Shown: one piece after another, positions 1 to 12,468 of the stretch
Layout: each line of letters starts with the position of its first letter
Position numbering within the stretch: position 1 is the first letter of the stretch
Made by a program: the position numbers and the translations under genes
The notes under the pieces: model-generated
What the model was told of the DNA's origin: nothing
Seen by the model: only the letters and a program-made list of their open reading frames with translations
The model's database searches: none
From: Pantoea sp. WMus005
GTDB lineage: Bacteria > Pseudomonadota > Gammaproteobacteria > Enterobacterales > Enterobacteriaceae
Assembly (NCBI RefSeq): GCF_013415305.1
Contig: NZ_JACBXU010000001.1
Span: 2,170,001-2,234,000, forward strand
Direction: 5' to 3'
DNA length: 64,000 nucleotides

Positions 1-456
1 ATCCGCTTCCCGTTCAACCAGAATCAGGCGGCCTTTAAAGCCGTCATGGCGCAGACGCCATAACGCCGCGCTGCCTGCGGCTCCCGCACCCAGAACCACA
101 TAGACCGGCGCAGTTGCCCCGCTGCCAATCGGTGCCGCAGGTGACATGGCTTTCGGGTTAACCAGCACCCGGCCTTCTTCAATGCGCAGCGAATACTGTT
201 TGAGATCGGCTAACGCCAGCGGTTCACACATTTTGCCATCGGCGATATTAAACGCGGCTTTGTGCCACGGACAGACCAGCCGGTCGCCACAGATCGCGCC
301 CTGCTCCAGCGGCGCGCCCGCATGTGGACATTTCGCCTGGTAAGCACGGACGTTATCCCCATCACGGATCAGTAATACTTCCACTTCGCCGAGTGTTTTC
401 TTCACCGGCTGTCGCTGGGGCAGATCCTTCAGGTCGGCGGTAAATTGATAGTTCAC
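1..456 (-). CDS. Rieske [2Fe-2S]/FAD oxidoreductase, N-terminal part
   Basis: The reading frame runs off the left edge, so only about 152 N-terminal residues are visible. Residues about 1-105 form a Rieske ferredoxin domain with the pair of ligand motifs CPHAG and CPWHK, which hold a [2Fe-2S] cluster. A GAGAAG dinucleotide-binding loop follows near residue 125, starting a pyridine nucleotide-disulphide oxidoreductase domain. This is the layout of AIF/nitrite-reductase-like flavoproteins. The start is GTG at 456, seven bases after an AGGAG; the nearby ATG is followed at once by a stop codon. Substrate cannot be told. Confidence 0.85.
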   Translation of the reverse strand, partial: MNYQFTADLKDLPQRQPVKKTLGEVEVLLIRDGDNVRAYQAKCPHAGAPLEQGAICGDRLVCPWHKAAFNIADGKMCEPLALADLKQYSLRIEEGRVLVNPKAMSPAAPIGSGATAPVYVVLGAGAAGSAALWRLRHDGFKGRLILVEREAD

Positions 457-657
457 GGCATGGCTCCTTTCGCTGTTTCTGGTCTGAAGCTGCGCGGCAA
501 AACAGCGCGCGGCGCAAATCCCCACAAACAGTAAGTGTGGCAAAGGAACCGGCAAGCCTGAGGATGAATCTGTTTAAGAAAGGTAACGTATTGTTGTGGC
601 AGGCAATTTAATTGGCGTTAAGGGGAAATTGAATCTGCGCTGAGCGCAAACGAGAAG

Positions 658-675
658 CGGCCACCTGCGTGGCCG
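658..675 (-). terminator. Hairpin after psiF
   Basis: CGGCCAC and GTGGCCG arms lie directly after the psiF stop codon. The following minus-strand stretch is only mildly T-rich, so this is a weak or Rho-assisted terminator candidate. Confidence 0.4.
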
Positions 676-681
676 GGGGAG

Positions 682-987
682 TCATGCGCTTTTTTTCAGG
701 CACTGGCTCATAAAGGTCTTACGTGCATCACCTGCCAGTTTTTTATCGCCAGCTTCACCATTACAGCTCTTCATTTTCATTTGCTGCGGTGACATCTGCG
801 ACAGCTTGCTGTCCTTTTTCAGGCATTCACTCATAAAAGATTTGCGCGCATCACCTTTGAGATCCTGAGATTTGGCATGCTGGTTACACAGGGCCATCTT
901 CTCCTGCTGCGGGGTCTTCTCCGCCGCACCGGCCAGCCCGCTGACCAGCAGACCTGCCATCATCATCGCCATTAAACCGACTTTCAT
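682..987 (-). CDS. psiF: PsiF-repeat periplasmic protein
   Basis: A 101-residue exported protein. A signal peptide (about residues 1-21, ending AGA-A) is followed by two copies of the PsiF repeat, each with a C-N-x(n)-D-A-R-K-x-F-M-S-x-C-L-K-K pattern and paired cysteines. E. coli psiF is a phosphate-starvation gene downstream of phoA; its biochemical role is unknown. Here no phoA is adjacent, and iraP lies upstream on the same strand, close to the E. coli arrangement in this neighbourhood. I saw no clear Pho box upstream. Confidence 0.92.
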   Translation of the reverse strand: MKVGLMAMMMAGLLVSGLAGAAEKTPQQEKMALCNQHAKSQDLKGDARKSFMSECLKKDSKLSQMSPQQMKMKSCNGEAGDKKLAGDARKTFMSQCLKKSA

Positions 988-1102
988 CTTGATATCTCCA
1001 CAGTGGATTGTCCTTTATTATTCTGGCAGCGAATAAGCAAAGCGGAAAATGTTTCAGGTCAAACTGATGTGAAGATCCCATTCCAGACTGGCACTGGGGT
1101 CG

Positions 1103-1354
1103 TTACTGGCGGGGATGCCGGAGCAGCTTTTCGATGTAATTACGCAGCAGCAGCGCATCGTCTTCATCAGCACCGGTTACAGTATTCATGGCAGTTTCAA
1201 TGCTGGAGGCCATCGACAGATATTGTTGCGGCTCGAGCTTGCGAACCAGCGCCGTGACAACAATCTCCAGCGCTTCGATCTGCGCCATCTGCTCTTTCGC
1301 TGTCGCCTCTTTTTCAGCCAGCTTTACCAGTAATTCAGCAATCAGGTTTTTCAT
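1103..1354 (-). CDS. iraP: Anti-adaptor protein IraP
   Basis: An 83-residue protein whose first residues (MKNLIAELLVKLA) and last residues (KLLRHPRQ) are nearly those of E. coli IraP. IraP binds the adaptor RssB and so protects the stationary-phase sigma factor RpoS from ClpXP, chiefly during phosphate starvation. The N-terminal half is predicted coiled coil, as in the family. Its position beside the phosphate-starvation gene psiF agrees with that role. A 15-bp inverted repeat sits 132-184 bases upstream of the start. Confidence 0.93.
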   Translation of the reverse strand: MKNLIAELLVKLAEKEATAKEQMAQIEALEIVVTALVRKLEPQQYLSMASSIETAMNTVTGADEDDALLLRNYIEKLLRHPRQ

Positions 1355-1485
1355 GCTGTTGTCTCAGCGGTGGAGAAAAGCTGAAATTATCACCACACTG
1401 ACTAAAAAAACAGAGGGTAACAGTCATTTTTTCAGTGAGTTAGCCCACATCTCCGCCCTCTTTTGAGCAACCTCCGGCTAACCTT

Positions 1486-1538
1486 GCAGGCGAAACGTTT
1501 TGCGGGCAGATATCACCGCTGTTAAACGTTTCGCCTGC
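1486..1538. repeat. 15-bp perfect inverted repeat
   Basis: GCAGGCGAAACGTTT (1486-1500) is exactly complementary to 1524-1538, with a 23-base interval that contains a further GCGG/CCGC pair. Each arm contains AAACGTTT, the core of LacI-family (Cra/PurR-like) operators. It lies between the lipoprotein stop and iraP and could be a terminator stem without a T-tract, a cruciform, or paired operators. Confidence 0.75.
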
Positions 1539-1558
1539 TCCCGATCGATGAGTGAGGC

Positions 1559-1693
1559 TTAACGCGGATCGACAAAGCCGCGACCTGGCCCACCGCCATG
1601 TCCGCCCCAGCCGCCGCCTGGAGGCGGGAAAATACATCCACTTAATGCAGTCACTAATGCCACAACGGCAGCCAGCTTAACGATTCGTACCAT
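1559..1693 (-). CDS. Small glycine-rich lipoprotein
   Basis: A 44-residue protein. MVRIVKLAAVVALVTALSGC is a lipoprotein signal peptide with lipobox LSGC, so the mature chain should be acylated on Cys20. The mature part is only about 25 residues and rich in Gly and Pro (PPPGGGWGGHGGG). A longer upstream frame exists, but the ATG at 1693 follows GAGGTAGGT and opens the signal peptide. Family and function are unknown. Confidence 0.72.
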   Translation of the reverse strand: MVRIVKLAAVVALVTALSGCIFPPPGGGWGGHGGGPGRGFVDPR

Positions 1694-1802
1694 ACCTACC
1701 TCAGGGTGAAGAAATCGGGCTGAGTGTATGAAGCCTCCTGCAGGACAACAAGTGAGATTCCTCCGCATCCGGCCGCTATTCACCTTTGCTGACCAGACTT
1801 AA

Positions 1803-6240
<4,438 letters not shown>

Positions 6241-6675
6241 GAGCAGATGATGTAAAGAGAAGGAAGGCTCAGTCTAACGCGCGCATTCTCAGCGTGACCG
6301 ACAAAACATGGCACAAACGGCAAAAGACCGGATTCCTCTTTGATTCCGCTCAATTACCGGCGCAAATGTACCCGACTCAAGGGTTTATAGCGCGAATCAC
6401 GCGTAGACGGTACGACCCTGACGTGCGCTTCCTAAACCAACCCTCATCAATATGGAAAAATATGTCATTCTGTTACTGACAACCTTCTACCCCGCTTCTA
6501 TGTTTAAAAAACCGCCAGCTGTGGCGGTGCGACGATCGTTCTGATCGACGCAACGTCCTCCGCAAAAAAACGGTGCACACCGTCCGGCTACGCTGAGGCA
6601 GACCAGCTTATTCCATGTAAAGACGCCCTTACTCAGCCGTAAGGGATGGGGCAGTGTTTCAGCGGAGGTGGGGAA
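6241..6675. other. Intergenic region with tandem minus-strand terminators
   Basis: No convincing gene in 435 bases between the divergent mdtG and YcgZ-like genes. Two hairpins would work as minus-strand terminators: ACCGCCA/TGGCGGT at 6511-6528 followed by a T run (6505-6511), and ACGGTG/CACCGT at 6570-6583 followed by seven T (6564-6570). Neither has a minus-strand gene above it. A CCCTTAC/GTAAGGG stem near 6629-6649 lies in the 5' leader of the next gene. Promoters of both flanking genes should be here, but I could not place them. Confidence 0.55.
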
Positions 6676-6927
6676 ATGAGAGTACAACCTGACAGTGCCA
6701 GTCGTGCTATCAACGACTATTTCAAAGGCCCGAACTGGCGAACACCGCCAGAGTCCGATCTGCTGGCGGTGATCCTGCGGGAAATAATGGAGGCGGGCGA
6801 GCCCGCGACCAGTAACGTACTGATTGCGCGGGTGATCGACAAACTGGAAGTAGAAGGTGACGAGATGCAGTTGCAGCGTTACCGCACCCTGCTGGCTCAG
6901 CTGATCGACACGCAGCCAGAGGCGTAA
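6676..6927 (+). CDS. YcgZ/YmgB(AriR)-family connector protein
   Basis: An 83-residue all-helical protein. The pattern N-D-Y-F..N-W-R-T..E-S-D-L-L..I-L-R-E-I..G-E-P and the closing YRTLLAQLI match the E. coli YcgZ/YmgA/AriR group. Those small proteins act through the Rcs phosphorelay to alter biofilm matrix and acid resistance, so a regulatory partner role is inferred. ATG at 6676 is preceded by GGAGGTGGGG; a frame extending to 6646 has no ribosome site. A stem-loop in the leader could affect translation. Confidence 0.75.
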   Translation: MRVQPDSASRAINDYFKGPNWRTPPESDLLAVILREIMEAGEPATSNVLIARVIDKLEVEGDEMQLQRYRTLLAQLIDTQPEA

Positions 6928-6936
6928 ACCTGCTAC

Positions 6937-7254
6937 CTATTTTACCCAGCGCAATTTATCCGCTTCGCTGACGCTGGCACGCCCGCTGCTGCGCTGGAAC
7001 AGGCAAAGCTCCCGTCCACGCCTGTTTTTCATGTGCTGCTGGGCATAGCGCCCCTCCAGCAAGAGTGCGCTGTAACCTGTGTTGTCGTCATACTCAATCG
7101 GTTCGCCCAGCACCTTTACTTTGCTCAGGTGACTGGCGTTAATGCACGCCTGCGCCATCACCTGACGGCTCTTTTGCCAGGCCTCTTCACTGGAGGCGTG
7201 CACCAGTGTGCTGCTGAGTAACAGTATGGGCAAGAGTGCCCGTATGCTTTTCAT
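6937..7254 (-). CDS. Exported protein of unknown function
   Basis: A 105-residue protein with a clear signal peptide (MKSIRALLPILLLSSTLVHA, then SSEEA). The mature chain of about 85 residues has two cysteines (ACINAS and ELCLFQ), which could form a disulphide in the periplasm, and a basic KNRRGRE stretch. I do not recognise the family. It converges on the YcgZ-like gene with 9 bases between stop codons. Confidence 0.7.
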   Translation of the reverse strand: MKSIRALLPILLLSSTLVHASSEEAWQKSRQVMAQACINASHLSKVKVLGEPIEYDDNTGYSALLLEGRYAQQHMKNRRGRELCLFQRSSGRASVSEADKLRWVK

Positions 7255-7286
7255 CTTCTCCGCTCCTGTTCCGGCCCGAAGGCGCT

Positions 7287-7311
7287 AAAAAAATTCCCGC
7301 CGGGGCGGGAA
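7287..7311 (-). terminator. Terminator downstream of the I78 inhibitor gene
   Basis: TTCCCGCC and GGCGGGAA arms around a 2-base loop, followed on the minus strand by seven T (A run 7287-7293). It separates the I78 gene from the exported-protein gene on the same strand. Confidence 0.8.
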
Positions 7312-7408
7312 TAAACAAGACGAGCACTATCTATTGTGTGGCGAGGAAGTTTTAAAGCGCGCGGCTATCCTCGCCTGCCGTTATGACAAGCCTATGACAG
7401 ACCGGCCA

Positions 7409-7705
7409 TTAACCACAATAAACGGAGCTGATATTGCCATTTTTGTCGGCCAGGAAGTTAAGCCGGTTGAGATTGAAGTCCATGGTGACGGCTGAATTGT
7501 AGGGGATCGGACGCACCTGCTGTTCGAAGTGCTGGCCCTGCAACGCGGTTAACGGCTTGCCCACATAGTTCTGAAACTGAGAAGCCCCACAGCGGTCGGC
7601 ATCGGGATCCTGTGCCACACGGGCGGTGTCGGGTTTAGAGGCAGACTGGCAGGCGGTTAAGGCGAACAGACCCATTACCAGCAGCCCCTTTCCATAAAAT
7701 TTCAC
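7409..7705 (-). CDS. Lipoprotein of the I78 peptidase-inhibitor family
   Basis: A 98-residue protein with a lipoprotein signal (GLFALTAC lipobox). The mature domain has the I78 pattern: a Cys near its start (CGASQFQNYVGKPL), an R-x-I-P loop (VRPIPYNSAVTMDF), RLNFLADKNGNI and a terminal YCG, whose cysteine should pair with the first. I78 proteins inhibit serine proteases, so periplasmic protease inhibition is inferred. The GTG at 7705 lies 7 bases after AGGAG; longer upstream frames lack a signal peptide at their start. Confidence 0.82.
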   Translation of the reverse strand: MKFYGKGLLVMGLFALTACQSASKPDTARVAQDPDADRCGASQFQNYVGKPLTALQGQHFEQQVRPIPYNSAVTMDFNLNRLNFLADKNGNISSVYCG

Positions 7706-7916
7706 GTTTATTCTCCTGTTGGACGTGTAAAACCTGGTCCCAAGAGTAGCAAAACGTGCCTGCTGACCTGAACCCTTAAAAGGTAAAGTTGTTACAGCAG
7801 TATTAAAGCGGCGGCTGCATCGGCCACACGTTGAGCTCAATCGCACTCACTGCTTAAAAAAAGAACAACACCCCCCTACAATATCTTAAGAATTTTCTTA
7901 GCACCTGGAGGTCATT

Positions 7917-7982
7917 ATGGAACTGATTATTTTTGTTGTCTGCGCAATGCTGATGACCGCCGTGGCGGTCAAAGTGCGTTAA
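7917..7982 (+). CDS. 21-residue membrane peptide
   Basis: MELIIFVVCAMLMTAVAVKVR is a single hydrophobic helix with a basic C-terminal end. It has a strong ribosome site (GGAGG, five bases before ATG), and TACAAT at 7877-7882 could be its -10. It ends 5 bases before the convergent phosphodiesterase stop. Function unknown; the case rests on start signal and composition. Confidence 0.55.
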   Translation: MELIIFVVCAMLMTAVAVKVR

Positions 7983-7987
7983 GCCAG

Positions 7988-10585
7988 TTAAACCTGGTTT
8001 TGCGCGGTTCTCTCCAGAAGCGTACTGAATGCAGCCAGCGGCATCGGCCGACCGAGGAAGTAGCCTTGCCCCTCTTCGCACGAGAGCTGTTTTAGCTTGT
8101 TCAGTTGCGCTTCTGTCTCAATCCCCTCTGCCGTGATCGTCAGGGCAAAAGCGCGTGCCAGCGCAATTATCCCCGCCACCACGGATTGCGCCTGCTGCGA
8201 CTCCGGAAAATCTTTCATCCAGGAGCGATCGATCTTGAGACCGTTAAACGGGAAGGTTTTAAGGTAACCCAGCGCTGCATAGCCGGTACCGAAATCGTCA
8301 ACGGTTAACCTGACACCCAGTGACCGTAATCCCTGCATTACCTCCAGCGCATGCTGGGGATGCTCAAAGGTGACGTTCTCGGTAATCTCCAGCTCCAGCC
8401 GCGTAGCAGGCAGGCCACTTTTCTCCAGCGCATCGGCCACCCGCTGCACCAGATCACTGGTGCGGAATTCCATTGGGGAGATATTGACCGACACATAGCG
8501 CTCGCTGCCCCATTTCAGCGCATCCTCACAGGCGCGCATCAGCACCCAGTCGCTGATGGTGGCGATCAGACCGCTCTCTTCCGCCAGCGGAATAAAGTGA
8601 TCGGGCGTAATCCACTGATCCGGCGCAATCTGCCAGCGAATCAATGCCTCGGCGCCCGCCAGCTGTCCGGTCAGCAGTTGATAGCGGGGCTGGTAGTGAA
8701 GGCGAAATTCATTGTTCTTTAACGCTTTCTCGATCCGCCGCGCCATTTCTCGCTTATCTTCACGCTGGCTGGCCATTTCACTGGCATACCAGATCCACTG
8801 ATTGCGTCCCGCGTCACGCGCTTCATTCAGCGCGATATCCGCCATTTGCAGCAGCGCTTCGGGATGGCTGGCATCCTGCGGTGCAGAGGCGATCCCCATG
8901 CTGATGGTAAGATAGTGGACATGCTGGCCAGTGCTGATGGGTTGCTGAACCTCATGCACCAGCTGAGCACAACGCTGATCGACCCCTTCACGGTTCGTTT
9001 CACGCAATACCAGGACAAACTCATCGCCACTCAGCCGCGCCACCAGCTCCTGCGGGCCGATACAGCGCTTCAGACGCTGCGCGATCTGGCTTAGCACCTC
9101 ATCCCCCGCCGCATGACCCCAGGTTTCATTGATCGGCCGGAACTGATCAAGGTCTAGGGTGACCAGCGTCAGCGGCGCGCCGCCATCAGGCAGCTCAAGA
9201 TGCAGCGTCAGAAACTCCAGCAGCTGCACGCGGTTTGACAGGCCGGTTAAGACGTCATGACGCGACAAAAACTGAATGCGCGCTTCTGCTTCCATGCCCT
9301 GTGTGATGTCCGATACCGTGCCGCGAAACCCAATACGTCGCTCATCATGCCAGATGGTTTTCGCCACAAGCTGGCCGATGCGGCGGTTACCCTGTGCGGA
9401 CATAAACTGACAGCGCAGCGGCATCTGTTGCCCGTGCTCTTCCTGACGCAGCAGCCAGGCGACCAGCGAATGGCTGGGATGCGTCAGCAGATGATCGATG
9501 TGACGCCCCAGCCAGTGAGTAATGTCGTGGCCGGTCACGGTGTGAAAGCGCGCGGAAAGATAGATAAGACGTCCCTCTTCATCCGTCTCCCAGATCCAGT
9601 CTGACGCGGCCTCAGCAAGATCGCGAAACCGCGCTTCGCTGCTGGCAAGCTCCTGCTGACTGATCGCCAGCAGGTCAAAACGGCGATCAGAGAGTATCGC
9701 ATTGGAAAGCGCATGGCGGCTGACGCGATGAGTAATCATAGCGATGATGATCGCCATCATCATCAGCAACGGCAGCAGGAACCAGATCAGACCCATGCCA
9801 GGCATCTTCGACGTCCAGCGCAGTACAATCGAATCGCCGCCTGGCAACGGCTGCACCAGCCGCGGTTCACGCAGGGCATCCTCCTGATTGACGGGCTGAC
9901 GCAGTTTACGCACATCCAGCGTGGTGCCCAGCGCCTGTAATTTGGCAGGCGTGAACAGATTCACAAACACCATGATAGATGCGGGTCCCGCCACGGGCGG
10001 CACCGTCGTCACTTTGCCGCTGCTGATAGGCGCGGCAACCGCAATGGCGGGCTGATGGTTGACCAGCACATCCCGGGTAGTCGCCTTGTTGTTAAGCTTA
10101 CGTGCCGCCGCAATCAGTTCTGAGGCCTTCTCATTGCCCAGCCAGGCTTCAAGCGGCGTATCCACCAGCTGTCCATTAATCACGCTGTATGAAGTGTGGT
10201 TACGGCCGTCAACCACGAACACACCTTCATAGTGATACTCTTCGTAGAGACCCGGTCCAAAGTTCTCTTCGTCAAAAGCCCAGACTTTGTTCACCCTGAC
10301 ATGAAGATTGCGCCAGGCTTCACTCCAGAACGCATAATCACGGATATCTGTCATCATCGCATCCTGACGATTTTTCCAGGCCTGCTGCACCAGCACCCGG
10401 TCATGATCAACCGATGCACTGTTCTGACGCTGCGCAATCGTCAGCACCATCAGCATCGAGAGCACCAGCACACCAAACAGCAGCAGCGAAAGCGTACGCA
10501 GGCTGCGCCGCGTAAAGCGGACAGTGCGGTCTTCAGCAATCTGTCTGAACGGAGGCGAGGGTGGCGCCGGTGGGTTAAATGTCAT
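7988..10585 (-). CDS. Membrane CHASE4-PAS-GGDEF-EAL cyclic-di-GMP protein
   Basis: An 865-residue inner-membrane signalling protein. Two membrane helices (about 30-50 and 268-290) bracket a periplasmic CHASE4 sensor. A PAS domain follows (about 320-440), then GGDEF (about 440-605) and EAL (about 620-865). The EAL part keeps EALIRW, the ITEN glutamate, VDDFGTG and LKIDR, so c-di-GMP phosphodiesterase activity is expected. The GGDEF signature reads SGDEF; such variants may be active or act as GTP sensors. It would affect motility versus biofilm, but its signal is unknown. Confidence 0.92.
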   Translation of the reverse strand: MTFNPPAPPSPPFRQIAEDRTVRFTRRSLRTLSLLLFGVLVLSMLMVLTIAQRQNSASVDHDRVLVQQAWKNRQDAMMTDIRDYAFWSEAWRNLHVRVNKVWAFDEENFGPGLYEEYHYEGVFVVDGRNHTSYSVINGQLVDTPLEAWLGNEKASELIAAARKLNNKATTRDVLVNHQPAIAVAAPISSGKVTTVPPVAGPASIMVFVNLFTPAKLQALGTTLDVRKLRQPVNQEDALREPRLVQPLPGGDSIVLRWTSKMPGMGLIWFLLPLLMMMAIIIAMITHRVSRHALSNAILSDRRFDLLAISQQELASSEARFRDLAEAASDWIWETDEEGRLIYLSARFHTVTGHDITHWLGRHIDHLLTHPSHSLVAWLLRQEEHGQQMPLRCQFMSAQGNRRIGQLVAKTIWHDERRIGFRGTVSDITQGMEAEARIQFLSRHDVLTGLSNRVQLLEFLTLHLELPDGGAPLTLVTLDLDQFRPINETWGHAAGDEVLSQIAQRLKRCIGPQELVARLSGDEFVLVLRETNREGVDQRCAQLVHEVQQPISTGQHVHYLTISMGIASAPQDASHPEALLQMADIALNEARDAGRNQWIWYASEMASQREDKREMARRIEKALKNNEFRLHYQPRYQLLTGQLAGAEALIRWQIAPDQWITPDHFIPLAEESGLIATISDWVLMRACEDALKWGSERYVSVNISPMEFRTSDLVQRVADALEKSGLPATRLELEITENVTFEHPQHALEVMQGLRSLGVRLTVDDFGTGYAALGYLKTFPFNGLKIDRSWMKDFPESQQAQSVVAGIIALARAFALTITAEGIETEAQLNKLKQLSCEEGQGYFLGRPMPLAAFSTLLERTAQNQV

Positions 10586-10798
10586 TAAGAGTGCTCACTA
10601 CACAGTCAGGGTTTGAGATGACGGGCCTGCAATACGACATACGGCGCTGACCAGATTAGTTTCCTCAGTTATCGGCTCGCGTGTCCTGGTGTTTAGCCTG
10701 CAGTTAACATTTTGCGCTTAAATATTGTGTTACAGGCTGACTCGACAGCGATCGGGGGCATTGCTACTATGCGCTTACCTTCGCTGGCAGAGTCGCCT

Positions 10799-11449
10799 AT
10801 GAATACCAATTCCGACAGAGTGACCCTGACGCTGTTCTACGTCGGCAGCTTTGTGGTCTATTACCTGGTTACCATGCTGATCACGCTGTTTCCTAATTAC
10901 GGCGTGCTGCGTAATGACGGCCTGCTGGTGCCGGTGCTCTGCCTGTTTGAATTTGCTGTGATCTATCCGCTTTACCGTTTCTACTGCCAGCGCCGCACCG
11001 ATTTGCCGCTGGGCGAACTCTGCACGCTGCAAACCCTGCTCTTTACCGGCGCGCTGTTTATGCTGATGGCGGCACAGATGCAGTTTATGCAGCCGGAAGG
11101 CTGGCTGGTGATGCAGGCGCAGCAGGGACGTAACTCGCTGCTGATTCTGTTGCTTACTGCCGTGCTGCTGGCACCGGTGTTTGAAGAAGTCCTGTTCCGC
11201 GGCTTTTTGTTACAGGGTTTTCTGCTGTGGGCACCGCGCAGCCGTTTCGCCTGTATGCTGCTGACCTCACTGCTGTTTGCGATGATGCATACGCAGTATG
11301 TGCACTGGCAGACGCTTATCGCTCTGACGCTGTTTTCGCTGCTGCTCTGCTACGCCCGGTTGCGCAGTAACAGTCTGGCGCTGCCCATCTTCCTGCATAC
11401 CCTGAATAACCTGATTGCGCTGCTGCCCGCCTGGTATTTCGCTGGCTAA
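10799..11449 (+). CDS. CPBP-family intramembrane metalloprotease
   Basis: A polytopic inner-membrane protein of 216 residues. It has the three CPBP (CAAX protease/bacteriocin-processing) motifs: EEVLFRG, then FAMMHTQY, then HTLNN; the Glu, Arg and His residues form the metal-binding active site. Bacterial members act as site-2-like proteases or bacteriocin-immunity proteins; no bacteriocin is adjacent. The start is uncertain: ATG at 10799 is taken, with an in-frame ATG at 10769 possible and neither having a strong ribosome site. Confidence 0.83.
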   Translation: MNTNSDRVTLTLFYVGSFVVYYLVTMLITLFPNYGVLRNDGLLVPVLCLFEFAVIYPLYRFYCQRRTDLPLGELCTLQTLLFTGALFMLMAAQMQFMQPEGWLVMQAQQGRNSLLILLLTAVLLAPVFEEVLFRGFLLQGFLLWAPRSRFACMLLTSLLFAMMHTQYVHWQTLIALTLFSLLLCYARLRSNSLALPIFLHTLNNLIALLPAWYFAG

Positions 11450-11621
11450 TTCCTGACCTCCCTGCTCGTCTGACACGCCTGGCTGACCGCGGCCTGCCCC
11501 TGCTGGCGGGTCATAGTTCACACTGACAATGCCGCCCCGTCACGTTTGTCTATACTGGTTGTTAAAAAAGGATAAAAAGCACCGCAGTCCGGACCACCAG
11601 ACCGTGCAAAGGAGAGGAACT

Positions 11622-11792
11622 ATGTTGATAGGATTTGTGTTGTTAGTGAGCGCGTGCGGTTACGATGCCTGCGAAGCCCTGCCGGTCTCGGAGCGCATCT
11701 ATCCCACGAAGGTCGACTGCGAAACGATGGCGAACCGTATTCATAAAGTCCGGCCGAATGTGGTACTGCTTTGTGGTGAGGTACATCGCTGA
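11622..11792 (+). CDS. Small cysteine-containing protein
   Basis: A 56-residue protein. A short hydrophobic N-terminus ends in LLVSACGYDAC, resembling a lipobox but without the usual basic start. The rest has two more cysteines (VDCETM and LLCGEVHR). ATG at 11622 follows AAAGGAGAGGAACT, a very strong ribosome site. I do not recognise the family. Confidence 0.6.
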   Translation: MLIGFVLLVSACGYDACEALPVSERIYPTKVDCETMANRIHKVRPNVVLLCGEVHR

Positions 11793-11891
11793 TTCAGGGC
11801 CAGGTGCAATAAAGCCGCGTTGTAACATTGCAAGCTGACGCTTTAGCGTACAAAATATAAGCTGTTGTTAACCATTATCGTTGTGAATCCC

Positions 11892-12125
11892 ATGAAAATA
11901 TCACGCCCCCGTCGTCCTGGTGGACGCTGGGTTTACTATCTTTTGTATGATGGCATTCTGTGGCCCTGCCCCGTCCGATGGGAGTGGGAGAGCAGCTATG
12001 GCGGCTGGTTGCCATTTTACTACACGCCTACCTTTGAATTTGTGGTGGGCGATCCCCGCAAAGCGTATCGCATTGCGCGCAGCGATGTGCGGGCGAAACA
12101 ACGGCGCGAAGATGTCTTTGTCTGA
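11892..12125 (+). CDS. Hypothetical Trp/Tyr-rich protein
   Basis: A 77-residue protein with no signal peptide. It begins with a basic RPRRPGGRW stretch, has an aromatic middle (YYLLYDGILW, GGWLPFYYTP) and a basic C-terminus (RSDVRAKQRRED). No family is recognised. The ribosome site before ATG 11892 is poor, so the gene call rests on composition and position in an otherwise empty strand. Confidence 0.45.
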   Translation: MKISRPRRPGGRWVYYLLYDGILWPCPVRWEWESSYGGWLPFYYTPTFEFVVGDPRKAYRIARSDVRAKQRREDVFV

Positions 12126-12131
12126 AAGCCA

Positions 12132-12236
12132 CTATCCCCAGGGCAGCCATGAGGCTGTGAGCAGATAGAGAATCACTTCCAGCACAATTATCACCATCAA
12201 TAAGATGCCCAGCGTTTGACGGCCAATTCTTTTCAT
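12132..12236 (-). CDS. 34-residue single-helix membrane protein
   Basis: MKRIGRQTLG is followed by a hydrophobic helix to LLTASW and a short LPWG end: one membrane helix with a basic N-terminus. It starts 4 bases after the stop codon of the tiny gene above it, which suggests translational coupling; it has no ribosome site of its own. Function unknown. Confidence 0.5.
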   Translation of the reverse strand: MKRIGRQTLGILLMVIIVLEVILYLLTASWLPWG

Positions 12237-12240
12237 CGGC

Positions 12241-12348
12241 TCAGGCCCAGATCATGGCAGCCCAGCGGATGAGCAACAGCGCACCGCAGATGCACATCAG
12301 AACCAGCGCCATCTTCCCGTACTTTTTAGCCGCCCGATATCTTGTCAC
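12241..12348 (-). CDS. 35-residue single-helix membrane protein
   Basis: It begins MTRYRAAKKYGK and continues with one hydrophobic helix ending in MIWA. The GTG start at 12348 is preceded by GGGGA. It precedes the 34-residue ORF, so the two could form a bicistronic unit of small membrane proteins. There is a faint resemblance to small DUF2633-type proteins; I would not assign it. Confidence 0.45.
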   Translation of the reverse strand: MTRYRAAKKYGKMALVLMCICGALLLIRWAAMIWA

Positions 12349-12373
12349 CTCGGTTTCCCCTAATCAGAAAGCG

Positions 12374-12394
12374 AAAATGCGCCAGAAGGCGCAT
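12374..12394 (-). terminator. Hairpin between osmC and the small membrane ORFs
   Basis: ATGCGCC/GGCGCAT stem with AGAA loop, followed on the minus strand by TTTTC. Two further stems (CCGGTC/GACCGG at 12400-12419 and GGCGAC/GTCGCC at 12451-12464) lie between it and the osmC stop. Confidence 0.6.
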
Positions 12395-12468
12395 CTGTTC
12401 CGGTCAGTAACAGGACCGGGAGGCATAGCATAACGCTCAGGCCGCCAAAAGGCGACCCGTCGCCGGCA

